From contig NC_088313.1 of NCBI RefSeq assembly GCF_910592395.1, positions 6,386,501 through 6,450,500 of the forward strand: a stretch of 64,000 bases of DNA, in the 5' to 3' direction. The notes beneath the pieces were generated by a model, which saw nothing but the letters and a program-made list of their open reading frames with translations, searched no databases and was not told the DNA's origin. Positions within the stretch are counted from its first letter, which is position 1. Each line of letters starts with the position of its first letter. Shown here piece after piece: positions 9,387 through 20,493 of this stretch. The translations under genes were made by a program, and so were the position numbers. The DNA is from Lineus longissimus. Taxonomy: Eukaryota > Nemertea > Pilidiophora > Heteronemertea > Lineidae.

Positions 9387-10650
9387 ATATTATTATCTAG
9401 GCTTGGTCACGACCAAACCCACAAGGGGAACCAATCCTAGCTAGGCAGAGGAGGCGTCACAGCTTCAAAAATGGACACATTCTCTCTGTTTCTTTTTGGC
9501 GTTCCAGGCCAGCTTGAAAAAGAGAGTCCAGCGGTCGCCACATTATTGTTTCTGTACAATTTGCCTACGAGACTACGAGACTTTGATGCAAAAGCTCCAA
9601 CAAGCACAAACCGTGCAGCAAACATATGTTCAAGAAATAGCCGTGATGTCCATATAGTACCAAATTCACCAATACCCAAGAGGCTTATTAGTCACCCATG
9701 CAGCAAATAGATCATTTCAAAACTCTCCTCACTGTTGCCTGCAAATGCTAATTTTCAGCCCGGAGCTATCTCTGCGATATTCTGTCATAGGAAACCCGGC
9801 CATGAGTTTTTTTCTATCCATTTCCCAAACATATCACCATTACTGGACTACAATAATTTAAACCAAAAAGTTTACAAAGTAGCGAGAATACCATGAAAAG
9901 GGTGTCGCCTAGTGTGAGATTCGATCCAGGGATCTTCGGCATGGTAGGCAACCGCCACTCCCGCCGACCGACGCAGCTGCCAGCCATCGAAAATTTGTGC
10001 ATAATATACACAGGTCCTTATTGGTCCATAATGTGATATTTATTTTTGCTTCTAAATGTGTTTTCCGTCGAGGACGTTGGACGTTGACATTTGAACAGTT
10101 ATGCGGGAATGACGAAAATATGTCCGCATTGTTGAGAGTATATTCACTTCATGAATTAGAACATTTTCCCTTTGAGAATGCCTAATTCTAAAATAGAACG
10201 TCACATTTTGACCGACTACAACTAGTTTTATAGCAGGTTTAATTTCGCGTTCGCGGTAAAAAACGAAAAAAAACATGAAAAAATGCAAAACGTCTTGTTT
10301 TTTGTGGTTAGATGTTCACATGTTTAGAAATCCATTTCATGTCTATTGAAATTTTTCTCATTTAATGTAACGGTTATATAATGGGATATTTGATAGTTTT
10401 GGGATTTTGAAGCCCAGTTTCTAGTTTATTTAGATTAGAAAACGGTTCATTTTCCCATCGGTGAGCTTGTTTTGACACACATACGTATATAAGCGCAAAG
10501 TGGTGTGAGGTATACCGTTCCAATATTGTGTGACATGCAATTTGATTAAAACCTTACAAACATTTATGATGAGTACATCAATATTTGAGCAACCTCATAA
10601 GAAAAAATTTACAGTATATATGTTGAGGATATATTTCATCTGGGTTACAG
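9387..10650. other. intergenic; possible tRNA-like SINE head at about 9900-9985
   Basis: No gene is recognised. On the minus strand 9900-9985 contains GTGGCGGTTGCCTACC followed by TGGATCGAATCTC, resembling pol III A and B boxes of a tRNA-derived SINE, but no body or second copy was found. The remainder is AT-rich. A TATA-like stretch and short open frames precede the LINE frame at 10.65 kb. Confidence 0.35.
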
Positions 10651-10651
10651 C

Positions 10652-11542
10652 GTGGTGAACCAGATACCCTCTAAGGAACTTGATAAGATCTACAAAGGGG
10701 AAACGGTCTGCGCTTCTGCGGAACAGCCCGTTATCCAACTTGCGGACTTGATATCGGAACTAACAGACTTAAAACAGAGAGTCGGTCAGCTGGAGGTTGA
10801 GGCCAGAAACTTGAGAGCAGACAATAGGCGTTTAGAGCAGGCGCTCCAAGATAGCAACCTCAATCCTGCAGATGTGGACGATGAGGTTACTGATATTGTA
10901 TCTACTGTCCCTGGTCTACCAGTGGAGACTTGCGAAGATTCCTCTTCTGAGGAATCTTCTGAGGACCCCATTCCCGACGAGGTTGGTTCCAACGACTTTA
11001 CCGTGCCAAAACGTAAACGCAATAGGAAAAAGAAGAGTAAACTGAAGAGTGTACTGAAACCTGTGGTTGATAAATCCAATAAGAGGCCACTGGCTACCAA
11101 GGAGCCTACGCTGCCACCGACGAAAGCAGCCTACCTTGGTCGAGTGAACCCGGCGCATTCTATACAGGATGTCGCTGATCACATTGTCGAGATCGGGGTG
11201 AAAAACTGTGGTGTCGAACTGCTCGCCGATAAAGAACACTACAGGTCATTCAGACTAGACATTCAAAATGAATCATATGACAAGATCGTGAACGATTCTT
11301 CATGGCCTTCTACGTTACGGTTCTCTGGTTCGTGGGGCTCTCGGAACAAGGTCCCAAGGCGTTACTCTGGGTGGGTTGACCACTTACGTGCACCGAGAGA
11401 AAACGATGGATGGCGCAGGGAATACGATCCACGGTCCACTGGCTCTTGGGGTTGGGAATATGGTTCCTACTACACCCAGGACTGTGACTACGACCGCGGA
11501 CACTGGTATACCCAGGTCGACAATCCGTGGAGAGAACGATAA
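10652..11542 (+). CDS. LINE ORF1 (coiled-coil, basic RNA-binding type)
   Basis: The 296-codon frame has a heptad-rich segment around residues 30-68 (LISELTDLKQRVGQLEVE and onward), an acidic Ser/Glu stretch (SSSEESSEDP), a strongly basic Lys/Arg block (PKRKRNRKKKSKLK), and then a C-terminal part rich in Trp, Tyr and Arg. That order is typical of ORF1 proteins of CR1/L2-like non-LTR retrotransposons, which coat the element RNA. The frame opens with GTG and I could not identify a convincing ATG, so the true start is unresolved. It overlaps in another register the endonuclease frame that follows, the usual ORF1-ORF2 arrangement. Confidence 0.6.
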   Translation: MVNQIPSKELDKIYKGETVCASAEQPVIQLADLISELTDLKQRVGQLEVEARNLRADNRRLEQALQDSNLNPADVDDEVTDIVSTVPGLPVETCEDSSSEESSEDPIPDEVGSNDFTVPKRKRNRKKKSKLKSVLKPVVDKSNKRPLATKEPTLPPTKAAYLGRVNPAHSIQDVADHIVEIGVKNCGVELLADKEHYRSFRLDIQNESYDKIVNDSSWPSTLRFSGSWGSRNKVPRRYSGWVDHLRAPRENDGWRREYDPRSTGSWGWEYGSYYTQDCDYDRGHWYTQVDNPWRER

Positions 11543-12762
11543 GCATTCCGAAGAAGTTATTTGTGAAACTTTTAACTGTCACGAGTTTAAAGCTAGTGCA
11601 CCCTATATAGCCGAGAGGCTTCAGAACTGCTCTGTCTTGTGTTTGTGCGAAACGTGGCTAACGTCCAGTGAACTGTCTTCGATTCCGGATGCCCTTACTA
11701 CGGTGGACTCGCGCTTTGAGCCATCATCCTATGTGGTGTTTGCGAAATCAAGCATGACGGACGTGGTGTAGCATCACTCTGACCGCCCATATGGTGGGGT
11801 AGCTGTGATATGCAAGAAACTTCCAGGTCTCTCCTGGCAAGATATTGCTGTTGACAATGATAGAATTATCGCTGTGTCACTTAACAACCGAGCTGGTATA
11901 CGGCAGACTATTGTGAACACCTATATGCCCTATTTTGAGGGGCCCGGAGCTAGCCTAGCCCCCTTTATTGAGTGTTTAGACGGGCTGCAGTCGTGTCTGG
12001 ATAAATATGGTCCTATTTCTCCTATTCGAATATGTGGTGACTTTAACGCCCAGTTGCCTCATGGTGACACCCTTTCGCGTCACTGGTACAGAACCAGGGG
12101 CTTCTCCAGGCAGTCAAAGCTACTGTATGAGTTCATCACCTCGAATGACCTCACAGCAGCTGACATAGGAACGCCGCAGTCAGTAAAGTACACGTATTCT
12201 TGTATTAAACGTGGTGTATACACCTTGATTGATCATGTGTTGACGCCTAGATACGATAGTTGTGATTGCGTGATGTGCCGCTGGAAGATGGGAATGTGAG
12301 TGATCATCTCCCCTTGCAGTTTTCCTTTAACGTCCACGTTGATGATTCTGGAACGCCTGAAATCTGTAAGCATAGTGGCCAAACGGGCCGCTGTAACTGG
12401 AAAGTGCCGTCCAATCGTCTCAAATATCGATCGATTCTTGAGGACAAGCTGACGTTTGTTAATGTATGCGCTCCTAGTCATTCGGACAGAAAGTCGGCGC
12501 AACAGTACGTTGATAGCATGTTTGCTGTCCTCAACGATAGCATTCACACCGCAGCTCGAGAGTCAAAATGCTGTGCGATTAGCGCATTTCGTCCTAAGGC
12601 TCATTGGTCTGCAGACCTGAGCTATCTCCGCGATATCAAGTCATTCTGGTGGAGGCTGTGGGTGATGAACGATAGGCCTAGAGACGGTGCCGTGTTTGAT
12701 TGTTGGAAACATGCTAAGAAACAATTCCGCAAAGCGTCTATGGTAGCCATCCAGAATGTGTG
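11376..12762 (+). pseudogene. LINE ORF2, endonuclease domain (broken)
   Basis: This is the apurinic-type endonuclease that nicks target DNA for target-primed reverse transcription. Visible motifs are CETFNCHEFK, LCLCETWLTSS (catalytic Glu box), YGGVAVICKKLPG, IRICGDFNAQLP, and GNVSDHLPLQ (catalytic Asp-His). The frame is broken by an in-frame TAG at 11769-11771 and by a frameshift near 12280 between two overlapping registers. After the endonuclease come about 150 residues of the EN-RT linker (KHAKKQFRKAS). The frame then stops exactly where the inverted terminus of Harbinger element A starts (12763). The RT domain does not resume on the far side, so the 3' half is missing. Confidence 0.75.
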
Positions 12763-13142
12763 TAATAGAGTTGTTACCTACTCAGGACAGTCCCAGTCCT
12801 GACACTGTCTGGGGGAATATGACACAATTTTCTACTATTATTATTATTATTATTGTTATAATGCAAGGCCTAGTTAGATAACACAGAACTGGGCAAGGTT
12901 CTGAATTCTGGAATACAATTGAGTCGCATGAGTGAGTTTAGGCCTAAACGGTAAGACCCTGATCTATTAGGCCTACATCAATAGCACATTATTTCCAATG
13001 CCAAGAAAGTTAATTGAAAAAAAAACATAACTGGTTGCTGTAATCTCGAGGACAGTCTGGGTTGTGGTACCGCCATTGTATTGGCCCAGACAGTCTTGAA
13101 TCACTGTCAGTTGGACTGTCAGCAGGCACAGTACAGATCAGA

Positions 13143-14204
13143 ATGGCAAGAAGGCAGCGCCCAGATGCAGTAACCGATGAGGAAATCCAAGCATTTCGCG
13201 AAGCCCAACATGAATTGGGCAATGACAACGCCAGGATCGGGGCCTTCCTGGCAGGACGGGAGGAGTTGACGCCGCATGCGCACGCCATCTACAATGGACA
13301 CCTCAATGGCATCATCAATCGCCTCCGCGTTGTTCGTCGAGCAATAAGAAGACGGGAAATTGTAGATGGCCATCTGCCTGCTGATCCAAACAGGAGGGAT
13401 GATCGATTTGTATTCAATTTTGATGGATTAAACAATCCAGAAGAGTTAGCTGTAAGTATGCAATGTTCGAGGACCAACCTTGTCTGACGCTTTGAAATGT
13501 TTTAGGTAATTCAATACTCTTATACTTTCCAAGAGTTGCTCTTGCAAAATCATCAATCAACCAATCAGTATTCGTGATGTTCTCGGGATATTTGCCCGCA
13601 TGTGTTCGGCTACTACTGGCGTGAAAGCAGTTATATTATTGATTAGTCTGGTCAGAAAAAACTTGTGTCATACCTCTTAAACTTTATTCATCCAGGCTCA
13701 GATGAACCAAGCAGAGGCCAACGAAGCTGCCGACCCAGTGGCAAGAATGAACGATGGTGGTGAACAAGACGGTGGTCAACAAGAGCCAGTCGGACAAGAG
13801 GGAGCTGCGAATGAACTTCCAAGGTGATAGTCTTACATAAGCTGATGATACATCAATAACCTATTGCAGATGCTGGCCATGTCTAAACTGAGATACTTAT
13901 CCGACTACTAGATGAAGGAAAATAGTATGTGTTCCAAACCACTCACCACTGCCCTGTCCTGCCATCTAAATACTTCCCTTGATTTAAAACAGTTTAACCT
14001 TTTTGGAACAACTGATGATAACTATTGGAACAACTGATGATAAATTTGAATTTCAGGGGTGGACTCCGACAATTGCAGGCGCAGAATCAGTTGATGATGA
14101 GAGACATGTTACACAGGATGGCGGCAAGAGAGGCCGAGGAAGATGAACTTAGGGGATACATGATCCGATTTATGAGACAGAACCTGCATCTCGATGATGA
14201 ATGA
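13143..14204 (+). CDS. accessory protein of Harbinger element A (3 exons)
   Basis: Exons 13143-13451, 13696-13823 and 14057-14204 join in frame across GTAAGT...CAG and GTGATA...CAG introns to 194 residues. The N-terminal third is charged and helical (TDEEIQAFREAQHELGN, RLRVVRRAIRRREI). The middle is Asn/Gln/Gly/Glu-rich (NDGGEQDGGQQEPVGQEG). The C-terminus is a predicted amphipathic helix (RQLQAQNQLMMRDMLHRMAA). No MADF or Myb signature is obvious, although PIF/Harbinger elements usually pair the transposase with a Myb/SANT-like DNA-binding partner that helps it enter the nucleus and bind the termini. I infer an equivalent role from position only. The gene converges on the transposase gene. 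Confidence 0.65.
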
Positions 14205-14621
14205 TCCAACAGCAAAGGCCATGTATAGATAAGAATAAACTTTATTCGTATCTTTACAGTATTTTTCTTTGTTCTCTTCATTTTTCTCATACCGTCTCCG
14301 CTGGTCTAAACCAGCAATATACAAAGAGAAATACTCTAATCTTTTTTGTAAGAGACCACGTGACTCCACCAATGTTGGGTGCTTTGAATAAGCCTGAACT
14401 GAAGTAGTTAATGGACTGAAAAATGACAGGCCACATGATAATGAAGCACCAAACACTGGCCGAGTCAGGTGGTCTCTCCGAAAAAGGAATTGAGTATAGC
14501 CTGGTCCCTGCCCATTAAAATAATTTCAGATTCGTTTAACTTTTACTTAAAACGGAGGTAGTCAGAAATTTGTGCCTCATCTATAAAGTGGGACATCTAT
14601 AAAGCTCTAACCCTAAATGAC

Positions 14622-15827
14622 TTAACCAACGAGGACATTCATTCTTCTGAAGCTGTTTCTGCGCATGTTCCTTAAACCACCTGCCAAACCAAAGATTGCG
14701 GGAATCGTTCTTCGGCGATGTCGTGACCGAACACCTGCTGCCCGAAAAATCTTTATGTCATGAAGACCGTGTTCGATTCTCACCCGTCCAGCCCTGAACT
14801 CTCTTCCACGGCCATGGGTCACCACGAGTGGGACCTCATATGGATACCCTTGATCTGCCAGAATGTTCGTCCCGTGTGGTACCAATGGTTCTTCCATTAT
14901 CCTACAAAAAATCAGGATTGAGGAATGATCTGTCCAATTTTCACTATAAAACCAAAACCAAATGTTTCGTGTGTTTTAGTTGCCTAGTTCCTACATTCAC
15001 CATCAGGGGATAGCATCGTTAACTTATGAGATAATGAATTGTTACTTTTAAAATGATCTGGTTGTTGGCAACCAATAAAAGAAATTGCATATCAGGAACT
15101 ACCTGTAGCAGAGAGCATCAGTGGTTGATCCCTGGAAACCAGGACGGCATCTGATTACGTAATTCTCCGAATCAACCAGCAACTGCGCGTTCATCACGTG
15201 GGAGTGGCGGTGACCTGAGTAGAACAGTTGTTGCAGGTTTCCTCGATACGGCCTCCTGATCAGTTGTGGCGAACCATCGATAATCCCAACTCCATTGCCT
15301 GGTAATCTTCTCATCATTGCCCACTCCTGAGCATTCGGCCATCTGATATGACGTCGATATGTAGAAAAACCCATGTACGGTATCAATTTGGTCAGCAACT
15401 TGGAAATGTACACTTCGTTTACTCCAAAGGTGTGGGAGAGCATAGCATAAGAAGGATACTGACGAGCCCAGATGAGTAACAAAAGTAATTTGTTCATAGG
15501 TGTTAGCACATCGGGGCGTGTCCCGGGTACCAAGGCCTCTCTAACATTGTCAAACATATGATGAAAATCCTCAACAGTTACTCCCGTTAGAGTAAAGAAA
15601 AGACGTGGGTGCAAGACTAACCCCGTGAAGACATCCTTGCCGAGTCGAGGCCCTTGAAAATAACCAAAAAGCGCGTTGTAAATGTCCCCTATCTTGTCTT
15701 CAAAAAGAAAGGCTGCAAGCAGACCACAACGTAATCTCTGTAACTCCCGATGATTCATTTCATACACCAGAGCAAGGAGAGCAGGGTTATCCATGATTCT
15801 TGGACACACTGTAGGCCAGGAAACCAT
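14622..15827 (-). CDS. Harbinger-type DDE transposase A (2 exons)
   Basis: Exon 1 is 15827-15103 and exon 2 is 14901-14622; the AG/G junction keeps the frame and gives 334 residues. The catalytic triad of the DDE_Tnp_4/HARBI1-like nuclease is visible: VGIIDGSPQLI (first Asp), ILADQGYPYEVPLVV (second Asp) and RVRIEHGLHDIK (Glu). The N-terminal helical part includes an HTH-like segment (YAMLSHTFGVNEVYISKLLTKLIPY) that would bind DNA. It would cut and paste the element using the 61-bp termini. An in-frame ATG at 15794 is an alternative start. No internal stops. The sequence is clearly different from the transposase of element B. Confidence 0.85.
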
Positions 15828-16038
15828 AGACCTGTGTTTATCTAAGAATAAACAGGCTTCATGATTGTGACTTCATGGTAGGCATTACATCACATAGCTT
15901 TAAAGTCTTCTATGATCTGGATATTGGTTCGAAACTGACATAAACACTGGGCCCGCCTATTGAAATCAATTAAGTCATATTCCCCCAGACAGTGTCAGAA
16001 CTGTGACTGTCCTGAGTAGGTAACAACTCTATTAAGGC

Positions 16039-16126
16039 CTGTGTACACTAGCAACATTTTTACAACATTTCTCCAACATTCCTTGTTGCAACGCCGTGTT
16101 GGAAAAATGTTGCCAAGTGTGTACAG
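16039..16126. repeat. palindromic foldback repeat (MITE-like)
   Basis: CTGTGTACACTAGCAACATT at the left pairs with its near-complement at the right (AATGTTGCCAAGTGTGTACAG) around a short centre. The following 100 bp (to 16235) repeat similar words (ATGTTGTAAAAATGTTGG), which can also pair with the left arm. It lies between Harbinger elements A and B. Confidence 0.65.
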
Positions 16127-16289
16127 AGAAAATAATGTTGTAAAAATGTTGGAGAATTGTTGGAAATTTGTTGCAAAAAGAATTGTCTGGTCAATTTGTT
16201 GTTGCAAGTTTTTGGTCGTGTTGTAAAAGTGTTGCTAATGCCCAAGCCACACTTTCAAATTATTTGGTCAAACTTTTTCATCAAACTTT

Positions 16290-16832
16290 TTGGTCAAATT
16301 TTTCCATTCTGCCCACTCATGCCACACGGTGGATTTATTTGGTCAACCTTTTCGAATATGGCACCCGTCCAGTCAAGACTTCTACATTGTATTTGCTCTG
16401 GCAGCTGGTTCAGCTGTTGCTGCAATGGCTGCAGCTGTGGCATACCACAAGATGAAGCGTCGCCGTACTAAAAGAACTGTATGGGTCAGAAAATGGATCC
16501 AGAGGAGAAAAACAAGGGGATCGTATGCCATGCTAGTAGATGAGTTGCGACTAGAGGATCCAGGATCATACAAGAATTATTTGAGGATGGATGAGGAGAC
16601 GTTTGAGCACCTAGTTCAACTGGTGACGCCTTACGTGGCAAGGGAAGACACCAACATGCGCGAGGCAATTACTCCAGCAGAACGTCTGGCGGTTACTCTA
16701 AGGTTCCTAGCCACTGGGGAAACTTTCCAGAGTCTTCAGTTTTCAACACGGCTGAGTCGCTCAACAATCGGTGCAATAATACCAGAAACGTGCTGTGCAA
16801 TCTACGAAACCTTAAAGATGGATTATATCAAG
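16290..16832 (+). CDS. Harbinger B transposase, exon 1
   Basis: This is the N-terminal part of a HARBI1-like transposase. It has a basic segment (MKRRRTKRTVWVRKWIQRR) followed by the helical DNA-binding region (GSYAMLVDELRLEDPGSYK, MDEETFEHLVQLVTP, TPAERLAVTLRFLATGETF, STRLSRSTIGAIIPETC). It ends ATCAAG/GTACGT, a good donor at 16833, phase 0. Candidate starts are ATG 16290 or 16425; the later one gives a more usual N-terminus. Its partner exon is 28286-29107, so the present intron is about 11.45 kb because of the gypsy insertion. The joined protein would be 409-454 residues. Confidence 0.8.
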
Positions 16833-16972
16833 GTACGTCCAAACTATCTCTTTCGAGATAATCAGATTTTCATTTGTCACATTTTCTGGAATTGAAATAC
16901 AAACGAAGGAAATTGTAGGAAGATCATGTATTATTTTCTTATGTATGTTGTTGACTACAAGTGTACAACATT

Positions 16973-17306
16973 CTAATGATTCGAGAATGCTTCATACATA
17001 GCCTGACTTACAATATCACTTGTACCTGAACCTGTATTTTGGCCGAGTGGAACTGTGGAAAACCGGGGAGTGACCATTTCATTACGAAATTGACAGGAAG
17101 GTCGAACTGCATTCTCAACAGACAGTGGAAAGAAAGTTTCAGACGGAGGCTGTGCCTGATAGCTGCGATTTTTCACATTAACATAATTCCTCTTGGTGTT
17201 CAAATCAGCCTCCTGTCCGTCAAGCAAAGCTAAGCTGATCTTTCTTTTTACATTCTGTCGTACATCTGGAGATTCGATTGCACGAATCTCTGAGGCTACA
17301 TACTTC
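16973..17306 (-). pseudogene. MADF protein exon 2, part after the gypsy insertion
   Basis: When the gypsy element and one CTTC copy are ignored, the frame from 28225 runs through 17302 without a stop: YVASEIRAIESPDV, QNVKRKISLALLDGQE, then a Pro/Ser/Thr-rich tail ending SQAMYEAFSNH and TAG at 16973-16975. The pre-insertion protein would be 320 residues. The segment VASEIRAIESPDVRQNVKR resembles the C-terminal BESS-like helix often paired with MADF domains. The exon sits in the intron of the transposase gene on the opposite strand. Confidence 0.8.
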
Positions 17307-18781
17307 TGTCACAACCTCAGGGCTAAAAGTGCCAGTGGTGACCTCCAGGTCAGAGCCTCTGGCCAAACTTACTGATCCTCCTTGTCATAAATTATCTCGG
17401 CCAAAATGACGCCCCCTGATATACACTGACATCAGGCGGGTAATCCAATTAAATAAAGGCCAACAGTTAAAATATACGGCATCTATTCTCAATACTCATC
17501 CCACCCACACCCGGTTACAACATTAATATATACAGGTACATCACAATAGTCAACACAATCGCACATAAATGGTCCCTCATAAAACATCAGGGAGACAGAC
17601 CACTCATCCGTGGCATACAATAACTTCAGACATACGTCGTCAGGGCAACAGTTAGCAACTGTTGCAAATCAAGGCAGAATGGCAAAGGGTTAATCCTCAG
17701 GAGACCGGCATGGAAAAGTATTAAAAAAAAAAAAAACCTCTTGGAATAAAACTATTCCAAGAAGAATCAACCGACACCTCAATTCCAGGTGTATACAAGT
17801 TTTGCCCCAGCAAAACAGAAAGATTCCCGCAATTGAAGTTACCCGATACAAGAGATTCTGGGCCCGTTTACCAGTCCAACCTGGTGAGCTCGCCAGAAGC
17901 AAAAAAACTGGTCCAAAGAAAATTACGCGAGCTCAACACGCATATCGGGAGGTCTAGCGATTTCGAAATGGTCTGCAGTGACCGCAAGGCCCCAGTGATC
18001 CACCAGCAGCACGAGGGGTATGCAGAAAAAAAAAGAATTTATATAAGTCAGAGACTTGAGCAAGTCACTGGCCTCTCCACAGACAGAGGAATAAAAAGGG
18101 TACCCTCAACTCCTGAAGAAAGGAGGAGATAAAAAAACGTACCAATGCTCGACTCTTAGCAAGAGGAGAAAATCGTCTGCGTCTAATCGCATCTGAGCCG
18201 GTCTGCTCGGAAACCCACGCTATCCCATTAAATACCCGAAGTCCACGTGACCACATGATAATTCAACTGACATTCCGATCCACAATGCACTGCGCACACA
18301 AAGACACCCCCAATTAAAATATGAAAAGATCACCAAGCAACCCGATACAAAAGCCTTCGTTTCCTGGCAGAGATCGCACTGAATATAACTTAAAACACCG
18401 TAGTTCGAGGCACATGCTAAGGAGTGATTAAATAAGCTTACGATTAATCGAGATAAATTCCAAATTTGCAAGTTAACAGAAGTTTTCGTTAGAGAGGTAA
18501 CAATGAAATTTTGACTTTTAGCGGTGCTGTAGGAAAGGGATCATTCGGCATTCCTCAGCCACTCACGTGATAGGAAGAACCAATAAAAATACGAGAAAAT
18601 TGTAAACAGTGATGGCCGCCGTCCAGGTCACATGACCGATAAAATGGCGACGCATCCAGGAAATTGATAGAAAGAGTTGTTGACAATTTGTCCGAAAATA
18701 AACGAAATAAACCGTTGTGCCTGGAACTAGGTTTACATAAAAGATTACGAAAATGAGAAGGTAATTTTGGTGACCGTTTCA
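17307..18781 (-). repeat. 3' LTR of the gypsy element
   Basis: Near-identical to 26487-27967. It is immediately preceded on the element strand by the polypurine tract AAAGAGGGGGATAG (18782-18795). Confidence 0.95.
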
Positions 18782-18795
18782 CTATCCCCCTCTTT
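18782..18795 (-). promoter_or_regulatory. polypurine tract of the gypsy element
   Basis: AAAGAGGGGGATAG on the element strand, directly before the 3' LTR; the expected primer site for plus-strand DNA synthesis. Confidence 0.8.
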
Positions 18796-19229
18796 AAAAC
18801 ACAGCCGTCCTCGGCGGACTTAATATAATGCAATATAAAACGTGTGTGGTATGACGAATGTACACTACCATACATTGATACTATAATATAATATAAAGGG
18901 ACAGTGAATGTGGATGGGAATGTCGAGTAAAACAACGCCCTGGCAAGAAACAAATATACGAACGGAACCATTTACAATCACAATGTTAGAACCACAGCTA
19001 ACACCACTCATCTGTTTAGCACCCTTGTATAGCACCAGAATGAGAAACTCCAGGTTTAAATTCAATCTAAATCAACTAACTAAACAAACTACTGAACTAC
19101 ATGGTGACCAGAAATAATATGATATGTACATCTAGAACATGGTAAAAGAAATGATATGACAGGAACTGATCAACATGATATATATTTACAACATCGACTG
19201 GGTAATCCGGGTGACAAAGGGGAAGGGGA

Positions 19230-19937
19230 TTAACGGCGCTGGGAGTTGAGGTGCTTGCGGATATTACGCATCCTATCGTGATATCCCTCCACAGCGGGGC
19301 TAACCTCCGGGAGTCTCCCCCTTGCCACGCGGCCAGTCGAGTGGGCAACTCGAATGGTACTCCTGACGTGTTGTCGCTGGTGTCTCTGACTGCGGGGTCG
19401 TGGTGGCTCAGCTGGGGGCGGCATTACTGGGGAGTGTTGGCGCGCCCGCTTCTTTGGTGGCAGGGTCGGCTCTGGTCCTGCCATGACAACTTCCTGCTGG
19501 ACCGTTGGTGATGAAAGTGAGGCAGGGGTGTCTTGCTCATTCCTAACACTGACATTCTTGGCTTCCGCCTGTTTTGGAGGGTCAACTCTAGCCAGCACGT
19601 CTTGGAGCATGGCCTGAATGCCCTCTACCTGGGTGCTTAGCCGGAAGATGGCATCCAGCACCTCTAGTTGCTGGGGAGCGGGTGGAAAAGTCGCCTCGTC
19701 AATCGCCGCCCCTTGTGACAGGTGTGACGGAGCTGGGTTGGCGGGTGGTGGGGTGGCTGCCCGCGGAACTTGCTCGGTCGGGCCTGTCTTCGGTGAGGAA
19801 AGGAGGCAATCGAGGATCTCTTGGCCTTCTGGCTGGTAGTCGTCATTCAAGAAGGCATCCAATTCCAGGTCAAAAGCGAGGGCGTCCATCTGGAAGCGAG
19901 AGAAGTGAAGCGTAAGCATATTTCCGGACATATTCAT
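19230..19937 (-). CDS. gypsy third ORF, unknown function
   Basis: A 235-codon frame downstream of pol, where retroviruses keep env. The protein has no signal peptide or membrane helix and so is not an envelope. It has an acidic N-terminus (FDLELDAFLNDDYQPEG), a Pro-rich linker, a heptad-like helix (LEVLDAIFRLSTQVEGIQ), a second Pro-rich stretch and a basic C-terminus (RSQRHQRQHVRSTIRVAHS). The sequence CTTCTCTCGCTTCCAG/ATGGAC places a good 3' splice site directly before the in-frame ATG at 19889, suggesting production from a spliced subgenomic RNA. Nucleic-acid binding is a guess from charge. The frame is intact in an element this young. Confidence 0.6.
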   Translation of the reverse strand: MNMSGNMLTLHFSRFQMDALAFDLELDAFLNDDYQPEGQEILDCLLSSPKTGPTEQVPRAATPPPANPAPSHLSQGAAIDEATFPPAPQQLEVLDAIFRLSTQVEGIQAMLQDVLARVDPPKQAEAKNVSVRNEQDTPASLSSPTVQQEVVMAGPEPTLPPKKRARQHSPVMPPPAEPPRPRSQRHQRQHVRSTIRVAHSTGRVARGRLPEVSPAVEGYHDRMRNIRKHLNSQRR

Positions 19938-20493
19938 CTTTTACATAGGTGAAACACATCATGCATCAGCCATGCACCCTCGAAGCGGAATGTCATATTC
20001 GCTAAAGTACACACCCTGTGTTTAGAGTATCGGGCACAAGTTGACCACGACCCGACATCAGTATGGATAGTCAATGAGGAACAGCAGTTCCTGAGTTGTA
20101 ATAAGTCTTCTATTTTCCCTTCCAGCTGACTGGAACACCACCCTGGGCTATACCAGTGACCCAGTTGGCCATGAAGACATCATGGGCATGGCATACCCTC
20201 ACATCAATCTACCATGGATGGCAGCAGCATCAGCCAGCACATCAATAATATACGAAAACTCAACACAGAGGGGGGGGGGGGGCCTGGTCAACCCCAAAAT
20301 ACAGATTTATATATATGCATGATAAGTGACATCAACATGACTGTGGTTACAGTGGATATAGTAGTACTAGTAGTTCCAAGTACTGTCAGCCAAAAACATC
20401 GATAGAAAGGGCTACTAGTACAGCATTCAAAACAGGACAATTACTGCATGTATACCAGTGGTGTACATGTTCTATACATGACAGCGTATGACA
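19938..20493. other. gypsy region between pol and the third ORF
   Basis: Non-coding by inspection. It contains a G run of about 14 bases at 20269-20282 on the plus strand. No further ORF is recognised. It may hold splice or export signals. Confidence 0.4.

Larger units (their letters stand above)
12763..16034. mobile_element. PIF/Harbinger-type DNA transposon A
   Basis: Inverted termini of 61 bp (12763-12823 and 15974-16034) share TAATAGAGTTGTTACCTACT, CAGGACAGTC and CTGACACTGTCTGGGGGAA with only about two mismatches. Inside are two convergent genes: a three-exon accessory gene on the plus strand (13143-14204) and a two-exon DDE transposase on the minus strand (15827-14622). This two-gene content is typical of PIF/Harbinger. 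The target duplication is unclear. The outermost bases are TAATA and TATTA, so a TA duplication is possible, but TAA/TTA cannot be shown. Both genes are free of stops, so the copy may be young. Confidence 0.8.

Noticed and set aside
12760-16037. A TAA/TTA target duplication for Harbinger A
   Set aside because: The flanks are TAA on the left and TTA on the right when TIRs are trimmed, which is not a direct repeat. A TA duplication remains possible but cannot be told from TIR symmetry.
20203-20405. Small plus-strand frame with a Gly run
   Set aside because: It translates a G homopolymer inside the gypsy element, antisense to its genes.
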